This document shows, piece after piece, positions 57,408-64,000 of a DNA stretch of 64,000 nt. Under the pieces are notes generated by a model. It was not told the origin of the DNA and made no database searches. It was given only the letters and a program-made list of their open reading frames with translations. The DNA comes from Thermosipho sp. (in: thermotogales). GTDB taxonomy: Bacteria; Thermotogota; Thermotogae; Thermotogales; Fervidobacteriaceae. The translations under genes and the position numbers were made by a program. Numbering within the stretch: position 1 is the first letter of the stretch; the number at the start of each line of letters is the position of its first letter. The stretch spans positions 21,636-85,635 of the forward strand of contig JASKLO010000004.1 in the NCBI GenBank assembly GCA_030153605.1, in the 5' to 3' direction.

Positions 57408-58689
57408 CACCCACCACCCTAATCAATACTTTTTCAATTCTATTTTTAGAAGCAGCAACTATCTTAAATTCAAAATTATCAATTTTAAATTTCTCGCCAA
57501 CTTTTGGAATCCTTTGTAAATTTTCAAGAATATATCCAGCTAATGTTTCATAATCACTTTCAGGGAACATTATATTCAGCTCTCTTTCAAGGTCATTAAT
57601 AGGTATTGTAGCATCAACAATATATGAGCCATCTTCCAATTTTTTTATTCCTACATTTTCATTTTGATCGTATTCATCCATAATTTCTCCAAAAATCTCT
57701 TCCAAAATATCCTCCATGGTAACAAGTCCAGCTGTTCCACCATATTCGTCAACCACTATGGCAATATGAACTTTTTGTTCTTTGAAAATTTTCAAAAGCT
57801 CTGAAATTTTCATTGTTTCAGGAACAAAAAGAGGCTCTCTCATTAATTCTTTAACCTTCACTTTATCTTTTATTTCAGTGCCTCTTTCACTAACAAATAC
57901 TAAAACATCTTTTGCATAACAAATACCAACAATATTATCAATTGTATCTTTATAAACTGGAATCCTTGAATATTCTTCTTCTTTAATTATCTCCATTACA
58001 TCTTCCAAAGTTTCACTTTCTTCCACTGCTACAATATCAACTCTTGGAATCATTATTTCTTTTACAAGTGAAACTTCCATTTCAAGAGTTCTCTTGAGCA
58101 TAAAGCTTTTTTCATGTTTAATTACTCCTTCTTCACGTCCAACTTCTACATACATTAAGATGTCTTCAGTTGTAATAAAAGGAGTCTCATTAACTAAATT
58201 TCCACCCATCATTCTTATAATAAAATTAGAAATTCCTACAAGTAATTTTATAACGGGTGAAAGTATTTTTGATAAAAATATTAAAATTCGAATCATTCTA
58301 TTGAAAATTCTTTCATTGTTTTGTCGGGCATAAATTTTAGGAGTAATTTCACCAAAAATTAAAATGAAAAAGGTTAAAATAAGAGTGGTAATTAAAGCAG
58401 AAAGACTTTCAGGAATAACATTTTTAAAAAACCTTATAACAATAATGGTTGCTACTGATGAAGCTAAAATATTTACCAGATTATTCATGATCAAAATAAC
58501 TGTTAATAACTTATTAAATAGATGAAGTTCATTTTCTTCTTCCTCTTTGTTTCCACTTTTTAATGATTCCTTGAGTTTTATCCTACTAACCGATGTCAAA
58601 GCAGTTTCAGAAGCTGAAAAAACAGCTGATAAATAAAGTAAAATTGCCAATAAAAATAGGTTTAACAGATAACTTAAAGGATCTTCCAT
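57391..58689 (-). CDS. CNNM/CBS/CorC_HlyC family membrane protein (hemolysin C-like)
   Basis: A 432-residue protein. A DUF21 domain with four membrane helices (residues about 8-160, starting YLSAVFSASETALTSVSR), a CBS pair (about 195-330, IMIPRVDIVAVEE and GYGGTAGLVTMEDILEEIFG-type VDEYGGTAGLVTMEDILEE) and a C-terminal CorC_HlyC domain. Relatives handle Mg2+/Co2+ efflux; direct haemolysis is not expected. ATG 58689 has GGAGGTGA at 8 bases; a codon at 58707 lies within that site. Confidence 0.9.
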   Translation of the reverse strand: MEDPLSYLLNLFLLAILLYLSAVFSASETALTSVSRIKLKESLKSGNKEEEENELHLFNKLLTVILIMNNLVNILASSVATIIVIRFFKNVIPESLSALITTLILTFFILIFGEITPKIYARQNNERIFNRMIRILIFLSKILSPVIKLLVGISNFIIRMMGGNLVNETPFITTEDILMYVEVGREEGVIKHEKSFMLKRTLEMEVSLVKEIMIPRVDIVAVEESETLEDVMEIIKEEEYSRIPVYKDTIDNIVGICYAKDVLVFVSERGTEIKDKVKVKELMREPLFVPETMKISELLKIFKEQKVHIAIVVDEYGGTAGLVTMEDILEEIFGEIMDEYDQNENVGIKKLEDGSYIVDATIPINDLERELNIMFPESDYETLAGYILENLQRIPKVGEKFKIDNFEFKIVAASKNRIEKVLIRVVGDEKEN

Positions 58690-58723
58690 TTTCTCTTTCA
58701 CCTCCAAGAAAGATTATACCATA

Positions 58724-60403
58724 TTACTTAAATTTCTTTGAAATTATAACATTTTTCTTCATTAGATTTCTCACATGTAAAGATCTTTCAACATATACCT
58801 TTTCCTTAGTGTAAGGATCTATTCCAGTATAATAAATTGTTGTACTCAGTGTACCTGGAGTTGGAGTAAATATTTGTATTTGCTGAGGCTTATAACCCAA
58901 CTTTGTTTCTATAAACTTTTTTAGATGATTATTTTCCTTCTTTCCTTCACCAGGATGCCCTACTATAAAATAAGCAACAACAAATTTGTTTTTTGCATAA
59001 TTTTCAAATTTCTGTTTAAATTCTAAAAATAAATCTATTTTAGGTTTCCTCATTAATTTTAAAACTTTTTCATGAGAATGTTCAGGTGCTAATTTTAATT
59101 GACCTGGTGTAAATTCGGGCAAATATTTAATAAATGTTTCACCATATTTTTTATCTGCTAATACTAAATCATGCCTAATTCCAGATGAAATAAAAACATT
59201 TTTTATTTTAGGTAATGATTTAATTTCAAATAATAACTCTAAAAATTTTTCATGATTAGGCTCATTACTTTTGCATATTTTCGGATACATACAAAATTTT
59301 GCACACTGACCTTTTGTATTTCTAACATCACAATTTGAAGAATACATGTTAGCTGTTGGCCCTCCAACATCCATAATAGTTCCTTTGAAATCTTTATGTT
59401 TTGAAATTATTTTAACTTCTTCTAATATAGAATCTTTACTCCTTGAAACCACATGAGTTGTTTGATGCTGAGTTAGAGCACAAAAAGCACATGAACCATA
59501 ACAACCTCTCACTGCGGTAATTGAAAATTTCACAGTATTAATTGCTTTAACTGGTCCTTTTTTCAAATAAAAGGGATGAACTTCCCTTTCAAAAGGTAAA
59601 AGATACAGATTGTCTAATATTTCTTGAGAGAGGGGAAATTGCGGTGGATTTTGGATAACATACCTATTATCTTGCTTTTGAATTAATCTAAAATTTTTAA
59701 AAGGATCGGTATATAAATTCTGCTTTAAAAACATTTCGGAATATTTTTCCGTATTTTCAGAAACTTCTTCAAATGATGGCAATAAAATTCCATCAACCGG
59801 AGAAGAAGACCACCAAACTATTCCTCTAATATTTTTGCATTTTTCAATATCCCCAAACTTCTTTAAACACTCCGCTATCTCTAAAGTTGCAAGTTCACCC
59901 ATTCCATATACTAATAAATCTGCTTTAGAATCTAATAAAACTGATTTTCTGACTTTATTCGACCACCAATCATAATGAGCAAATCTTCTTAAACTTGCTT
60001 CTATCCCACCCAAAACAATAGGTACACCCTTATAATATTTTTTGATTAGATTTGAATAAACTATAGTCGCTCTATCAGGCCTCTTTCCACCAACTCCACC
60101 TGGAGTATAATCATCAGTTTTTCTTTTTTTAGCAGAAGCTGTATAATTTGAAACCATTGAATCAACATTTCCAGCCGTAACACCAAAAAATAAACGAGGT
60201 TTTCCTAACCTCGTTATTTCATCTGTATTCCAATCAGGCTGAGCTATAATACCTACTTTATAACCTCTAGAAACAAGAAAATGACCAATTAAAGATACAC
60301 CTATTGATGGATGGTCAATATAAGCATCACCAGTAACTAAAATAATATCCAAACTTTTCCATCCTAATTTTTTCATTTCATCTACTGTTGTAGGTAGAAA
60401 CAA
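58724..60403 (-). CDS. ygiQ: YgiQ family radical SAM protein
   Basis: A 559-residue radical SAM protein of the UPF0313/YgiQ type. The cluster motif is RGCYGSCAFCALTQHQ (residues about 294-309). The N-terminal domain has VTGDAYIDHPS, VVLGGIEASLRRFAHYDWW and SKADLLVYGMGE. The C-terminal part has KLAPEHSHEKVL, YFIVGHPG and FTPTPGTLSTT. It is shorter than many homologues by about 50-150 residues, mostly at the C-terminus. The reaction is unknown. TTG 60403 follows GGAGGG within rsgA. Confidence 0.92.
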   Translation of the reverse strand: MFLPTTVDEMKKLGWKSLDIILVTGDAYIDHPSIGVSLIGHFLVSRGYKVGIIAQPDWNTDEITRLGKPRLFFGVTAGNVDSMVSNYTASAKKRKTDDYTPGGVGGKRPDRATIVYSNLIKKYYKGVPIVLGGIEASLRRFAHYDWWSNKVRKSVLLDSKADLLVYGMGELATLEIAECLKKFGDIEKCKNIRGIVWWSSSPVDGILLPSFEEVSENTEKYSEMFLKQNLYTDPFKNFRLIQKQDNRYVIQNPPQFPLSQEILDNLYLLPFEREVHPFYLKKGPVKAINTVKFSITAVRGCYGSCAFCALTQHQTTHVVSRSKDSILEEVKIISKHKDFKGTIMDVGGPTANMYSSNCDVRNTKGQCAKFCMYPKICKSNEPNHEKFLELLFEIKSLPKIKNVFISSGIRHDLVLADKKYGETFIKYLPEFTPGQLKLAPEHSHEKVLKLMRKPKIDLFLEFKQKFENYAKNKFVVAYFIVGHPGEGKKENNHLKKFIETKLGYKPQQIQIFTPTPGTLSTTIYYTGIDPYTKEKVYVERSLHVRNLMKKNVIISKKFK

Positions 60404-61270
60404 TCATTTTCCCTCCATTAATTCTTTGAACATATTTACATAACTTTGATATCTACTTAATTTAATCTTGTTGTCATTTACAGCCTCTTTTACCCCACAA
60501 TTGGGTTCTTCAATATGATTGCAATCAGGAAAAAGGCATGAATAGTTGCTAAATTCAGGGAATAAATATTTTAATTCTTCTGGTTCAATATGTGAAATAT
60601 CTAAATTAGCAAAACCAGGAGTATCTGCTATCCAACCACCAAAATCAAAATGTAATAACTCAATAACGGTTGTTGTATGCCTCCCTCTATCCAATTTTTG
60701 AGAAATATCATTTACTCTTAATGAAAGTCCAGGATTAATTGCATTTAATAAACTGCTTTTTCCTACACCTGACATCCCAGCCATAGTGGAAATTTTTCCT
60801 TTTAAAACTTCTTTTAACTCATCAATGCCTAACTTTGTTTTTGCACTAGTTACTATCACAGGATAAATGTCTGAATAAATCTCTAAAAACGATTTTATTT
60901 CATCTTCTGACAATAAATCAGCTTTATTTAATACTATGATAGCTGGAAGTTTTTCATTTTCAACTAATACTAAATATCTATCTAAAATTTTCAGGGGAGT
61001 TTCTGGCATTTTCAATGTAGTGACAACAATAACTTGATCTACATTAGCAATTCTTGGTCGTGGTAATTCATTTTTTCTATTGTAGATATTCTCGATTACT
61101 CCTTCATTAGAAACAATTGGCCTAAATTCAACAATATCACCAACAATAGGCCTGATCTTTTGTTCTCTAAATTTTCCACGTAATTTACATAAAAATTTCT
61201 CACCTGTATCAAAATCCTGTACAATTGCCATATTTGATAAAAACTTAACAACTACACCTTTCTTCCTCAT
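60404..61270 (-). CDS. rsgA: Ribosome small subunit-dependent GTPase RsgA
   Basis: A 288-residue circularly permuted GTPase. An N-terminal OB domain is followed by G4 (VLNKADLL) before G1 (GMSGVGKSSLLNA) and G3 (DTPGFANLDI). A C-terminal zinc knuckle has CLFPDCNHIEEPNCGVK. RsgA checks late 30S maturation. ATG 61270 overlaps the PASTA gene stop. Gene order rlmN-PASTA-rsgA parallels the rlmN-prpC-prkC-rsgA order of many Firmicutes. Confidence 0.95.
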   Translation of the reverse strand: MRKKGVVVKFLSNMAIVQDFDTGEKFLCKLRGKFREQKIRPIVGDIVEFRPIVSNEGVIENIYNRKNELPRPRIANVDQVIVVTTLKMPETPLKILDRYLVLVENEKLPAIIVLNKADLLSEDEIKSFLEIYSDIYPVIVTSAKTKLGIDELKEVLKGKISTMAGMSGVGKSSLLNAINPGLSLRVNDISQKLDRGRHTTTVIELLHFDFGGWIADTPGFANLDISHIEPEELKYLFPEFSNYSCLFPDCNHIEEPNCGVKEAVNDNKIKLSRYQSYVNMFKELMEGK

Positions 61271-61758
61271 TCATTACCTCCAATTTCGCCATCATCTACC
61301 AAAACTTTTATATAATCACCAGTCTTAATTTTCTGGCCTGCATTAGGATAAGTAGCTAAGACTCTTCCGTCAGGCCCAGGATACTTTATTCTAACCACTT
61401 CAACCTTTAAATCCCAATTTTCAAGTATCTTAACGACTGTATGATAATTAACTCCATAAAAATTGGGAATAATATATTCTTCTTTCTCAAAAGATTCACC
61501 AAATAATCTTACTATTCGGCCTTTTTTTACAACATAACCAACATTTGGAATAGTATTTACAACACTACCATTACCAAAAATTTCGACTTTTAACCCTTGT
61601 CTTTCTAGCAACTTTTTTGCATCTTCAATTTTATATCCAATTATATTAGGCAAATAAACAACATTTGTGTTTTCTTGAAAATATATTATTCCTAAAAACG
61701 AAAGAGCTCCAAATAAAATTCCAACAATAAAAATTAAAAAGTATTTTACTATTTTGAT
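61267..61758 (-). CDS. Membrane-anchored PASTA-domain protein without kinase, apparent ATC start
   Basis: A 163-residue protein. One membrane helix (about 3-26) is followed by two PASTA repeats (VYLPNIIGYKIEDAKKLLER with GYVVKKGRIVRLF, then YIIPNFYGVNYHTVVKIL with GQKIKTGDYIKVLV). PASTA domains bind peptidoglycan or muropeptides and usually sit on Ser/Thr kinases or PBPs. Here no kinase is attached. A TTG at 61788 lies in rlmN with no Shine-Dalgarno before it. GGAGGAGG at 61774-61767 is 8 bases before ATC 61758-61756, which gives a natural basic-then-membrane N-terminus. An ATA six bases further on is 14 bases from the site, so ATC is preferred. Confidence 0.78.
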   Translation of the reverse strand: MKIVKYFLIFIVGILFGALSFLGIIYFQENTNVVYLPNIIGYKIEDAKKLLERQGLKVEIFGNGSVVNTIPNVGYVVKKGRIVRLFGESFEKEEYIIPNFYGVNYHTVVKILENWDLKVEVVRIKYPGPDGRVLATYPNAGQKIKTGDYIKVLVDDGEIGGNE

Positions 61759-62780
61759 TTTAAATTCCTCCTCCTTAATTGTCCACAAGCTGCATCAATA
61801 TCAGTGCCTTTTTCAACCCTTATTTCACTTTCAATTCCATGCCTTTCAAGTATTTGTTTAAATCGTTCCATTGCCCAATGACTTGGCCTGTAAAAATCAG
61901 GATTTACCGGATTAACTGGAATAAGATTTACAAAAACATTCAACCCTTTTAATATTTCTGCAAGTTTTTCGGCATCTTCTGGATAGTCATTGAATTCTTT
62001 TATAAGAATATATTCAATGGTTACTCTGTCTCCTGTTGTTTCTTGATATTTTTTTATAGAATATATCAGTTCATCAATACTGTATTTTCTATTTAAAGGA
62101 ATAATTTGATCACGTTTAAAATTTGTAGGTGCATGAAGGGATAAAGCCAGCCTAACACCTACATTTTTTTCTGCAAGCTCCATTATTTTTTCGGGTATTC
62201 CAACTGTAGAAATAGTTATTCGTCTTTTACTTATATTTAACATCTTTTTATGATTCAATATCCTAATACTTTTAAGTGTCTCATCAAAATTCAATAAAGG
62301 TTCACCCATGCCCATATAAACAACATTTCCTACATTAACTTTTCTATTAATTTCTATACCTAGAATCTGGCCAACAATTTCTCCAGCACTTAAATTTCTG
62401 ACAAAACCACTTTGACCAGTAGCACAAAAACTACATTTAACTGGACAGCCTACCTGTGTAGAGATACAGGCTGTAACTCTTCCAGAATGAAATAAAGCAA
62501 CTGACTCAATAGTATTACCATCTTTTAATTCCCATAAAAATTTGGTTGTTCTATCAATTTTAGAAATTTGCATATCAAGTAATTTAGGAACTCCAACAAA
62601 AAGTTTTTCCTTTAATAAATTCCTGTGTTCCTTAGATAAATTTGTCATATTTTCAAAATCAAATACTCTTTTTTTATAAACCCAATCAAGGACCTGATCA
62701 GCCCTATATTTTTCTAAACCTAAATTTTTAAAATATTCAACCAATTCATTGTATTCAAAATCTAATAAATTTTTCTTCAT
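61749..62780 (-). CDS. rlmN: Dual-specificity rRNA/tRNA (adenine-C2) methyltransferase RlmN
   Basis: A 343-residue radical SAM methyltransferase that makes m2A2503 in 23S rRNA and m2A37 in tRNA. The cluster is CPVKCSFCATGQSG (residues about 104-117), with ALSLHAPTNFKRDQIIPLNR downstream. The methyl-carrying cysteine is near the end in AACGQLR. ATG 62780 has GGAGGT upstream; a TTG at 62795 lies in that site. The 3' end overlaps the PASTA gene by 10 bases. Confidence 0.96.
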   Translation of the reverse strand: MKKNLLDFEYNELVEYFKNLGLEKYRADQVLDWVYKKRVFDFENMTNLSKEHRNLLKEKLFVGVPKLLDMQISKIDRTTKFLWELKDGNTIESVALFHSGRVTACISTQVGCPVKCSFCATGQSGFVRNLSAGEIVGQILGIEINRKVNVGNVVYMGMGEPLLNFDETLKSIRILNHKKMLNISKRRITISTVGIPEKIMELAEKNVGVRLALSLHAPTNFKRDQIIPLNRKYSIDELIYSIKKYQETTGDRVTIEYILIKEFNDYPEDAEKLAEILKGLNVFVNLIPVNPVNPDFYRPSHWAMERFKQILERHGIESEIRVEKGTDIDAACGQLRRRNLKSK

Positions 62781-62877
62781 AATCAATACCTCCAAAATCT
62801 TTTCTTTTTATATTTTATCATATTATAAAATAGCAATGTATATAATATATAAACAATTATATACAATTAAGGTAATT

Positions 62878-62905
62878 TTGAAAATAAAAAATCTTCATGT
62901 ATAAT
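62878..62905 (+). promoter_or_regulatory. Candidate promoter for the M42 peptidase gene
   Basis: -35 TTGAAA (62878-62883), 16-base spacer and -10 TATAAT (62900-62905). Transcription would start near 62912, about 28 bases before the ATG. Confidence 0.65.
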
Positions 62906-62939
62906 TTTTATTAACTAATAAACCACAAAGGGGGGGACA

Positions 62940-63926
62940 ATGTTGAATTTGGAAAGATTAAAAGAATTATGTTTAATACCAGGCATTTCATCAAGAGAAG
63001 AGAAAGTTAGGCAAAGTATTATTAATTACCTAAATCCAGAAGAATTTTTTGTAGATAAAATTGGAAATTTAGTAATAAAAAGGGAAAATCATAATAAAAA
63101 AATACTTCTCATGGCACACATGGATGAAATAGGATTTCTTATAACGAGCATTAAAGAAAATGGAGAATTGATTTTAAGAAAAGTTGGTGGAATTACTGAT
63201 GATATTGTACAAAGTAGGTTTATTGAAATAATAACAGAAAATGGAAAAATAAATGGAGTAATTGGTTCTGTACCACCCCATTTAAAGAATGACAACATTA
63301 ACTTTGAGCTTGTAGCTGATGTTGGATTTAATAATAAAAACCAAGTTTTAGAACTTGGAATAAAAATTATGGATTATGCTGTTTTTAAAAAGGACTTTTA
63401 TAATATAGGGAATTACATATCATGTAGATCTTTAGACGATAGATTTGGTTGTTATGTCTTAGAAGAGGTTTTCAAAAATTCTGATCCCAAAAATGAAGCA
63501 TTGTTTGCCTGGACTGTACAAGAAGAAATTGGTTTAAAAGGGGCAAAAGCACTTTCAAATGAAATAAGTAATTTAGATTTAGTGATTGCTATTGATTCTT
63601 TTGCATGCTGTTCCAAACAAAATCAACATATTCAATTAGGTAGAGGCCCTATTATAAGGTTTTTTGATAATTCTGGCATTAGCTCATATGAATATTCAAA
63701 CAAAATAATAAACATAGCAAAAAAATATAAAATTCCTCTTCAAGTTGGTTCAACTGGAGGAGGAACTGATGGAAGTATATTTGTGGATAAAGGTGTTCCA
63801 TTTGTTGCTTTAAGCGTTGGAGTTAAATATTTACATTCAACTGTTGAAATGATTCATAAAGATGATCTTAAAAATCTTATAAATCTATTAAAAGCAATAT
63901 TAGAGAATTCCTGTAAGGAAAAATAA
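62940..63926 (+). CDS. M42 family zinc/cobalt aminopeptidase
   Basis: A 328-residue M42 (TET-type or endoglucanase-annotated) peptidase: LLMAHMDEIGF (first metal His), SLDDRFGCYVLEE (bridging Asp), WTVQEEIGLKGAKAL (catalytic Glu) and STVEMIHKDDL (His). Such proteins form large 12-subunit cages that trim peptides. ATG 62940 has GGGGGGG upstream. It is separated from rlmN by a 159-base divergent spacer and is followed by an inverted repeat. Confidence 0.93.
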   Translation: MLNLERLKELCLIPGISSREEKVRQSIINYLNPEEFFVDKIGNLVIKRENHNKKILLMAHMDEIGFLITSIKENGELILRKVGGITDDIVQSRFIEIITENGKINGVIGSVPPHLKNDNINFELVADVGFNNKNQVLELGIKIMDYAVFKKDFYNIGNYISCRSLDDRFGCYVLEEVFKNSDPKNEALFAWTVQEEIGLKGAKALSNEISNLDLVIAIDSFACCSKQNQHIQLGRGPIIRFFDNSGISSYEYSNKIINIAKKYKIPLQVGSTGGGTDGSIFVDKGVPFVALSVGVKYLHSTVEMIHKDDLKNLINLLKAILENSCKEK

Positions 63927-63938
63927 AGGTTGAAAAAA

Positions 63939-63991
63939 TATCGCCTCCTGATAATATATAATTAACCACACACAAAAACCAGGAGGCGATA
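63939..63991 (+). repeat. 12-bp perfect inverted repeat covering the ribosome site of the next gene
   Basis: TATCGCCTCCTG (63939-63950) and CAGGAGGCGATA (63980-63991) are perfect reverse complements with 29 bases between. The right arm contains AGGAGG, the Shine-Dalgarno of the ATG at 63995; the left arm contains CCTCC. If one transcript holds both arms, the ribosome site would be shut in a hairpin. A TATAAT at 63957-63962 could start transcripts near 63969, which would lack the left arm. The pair could also be a DNA operator (arm centres 41 bases apart). Confidence 0.7.
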
Positions 63992-63994
63992 CGG

Positions 63995-64000
63995 ATGAAA
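63995..64000 (+). CDS. Start of an unseen gene (two codons)
   Basis: ATG AAA at the right edge, four bases after the inverted repeat and about 8 bases after AGGAGG. The protein is outside the window, so nothing can be said of its product. Confidence 0.5.

Noticed and set aside
62781..62877. Replication origin-like AT-rich stretch before rlmN
   Set aside because: It is AT-rich but has no DnaA-box cluster and no dnaA/dnaN nearby; it looks like a divergent promoter region.

Overview
The window is 64 kb of very AT-rich bacterial chromosome (about 30% G+C by eye), packed with 62 complete protein genes and partial genes at both ends. I see no rRNA, tRNA, CRISPR array, insertion sequence or prophage, and no gene-free stretch over about 180 bases. 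Gene content points to Thermotogota (Thermosipho/Fervidobacterium-like; the genus cannot be settled here). The evidence is an Omp-alpha-type SLH/coiled-coil rod protein, a short DnaE without a working PHP domain, an MtaD deaminase and EndoV close to the Thermotoga versions, a beta-barrel protein of the toga type, and an LptF/G-LptD-like fusion.

Layout. 1-4246 (+): folC end, rsfS, mtaD, a radical SAM gene, DUF72, endonuclease V. 24456 down to 4235 (-): one run of 22 genes over 20 kb, ruvB-yggS-yggT-nadK-phoU-lptFD-rlmD-VIT1-purH(IMPCH)-PEGA-prfB-minD-minE-lipoprotein-ftsB-like-methyltransferase-ftsY-LysM/3D lipoprotein-Rrf2-mnmA-hpt-LCP. 24635-25775 (+): acpP and DUF89. 36283 down to 25744 (-): punA, nrnA, a 1353-residue ATPase/GGDEF protein, murB, an M18 peptidase, marR, Omp-alpha, manA. 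36354-41944 (+): rpe, short dnaE, a Cys-cluster protein, an RND/MMPL exporter. 42439-41924 and 43629-42454 (-): NUDIX and a beta-barrel protein. 43737-52155 (+): an unrecognised protein, AI-2E/PerM permease, mazG, rlmB, an orphan response regulator, yugP, rsmB, rnr. Then a small membrane protein (-), ligA (+), and 62780 down to 54489 (-): rlmN, a PASTA protein, rsgA, ygiQ, a CorC-type protein, cdd, recN, a phospholipase C-like protein. An M42 peptidase (+) closes the window.

Most content is housekeeping: cell envelope and division, nucleotide salvage, RNA modification, ribosome maturation and DNA repair. Adjacent genes usually overlap by 4-50 bases or share a Shine-Dalgarno site with the previous stop, so translational coupling is the rule. 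Four convergent gene pairs overlap at their tails. Visible promoters nearly all have an extended -10 (TGnTATAAT-like) and short leaders of about 18-30 bases.

The most unusual signal is start-codon use. Four conserved genes (radical SAM, mnmA, ruvB, the PASTA protein) have no ATG/GTG/TTG where the protein must begin. Each instead has a strong Shine-Dalgarno 6-9 bases before an isoleucine codon (ATT, ATA, ATT, ATC). About ten other genes start with TTG and six with GTG. Other points of interest are the LptF/G-LptD-like fusion, a stand-alone IMP cyclohydrolase, a PASTA protein sitting where prkC usually lies, and a perfect 12-bp inverted repeat covering the ribosome-binding site of the gene at the right edge.
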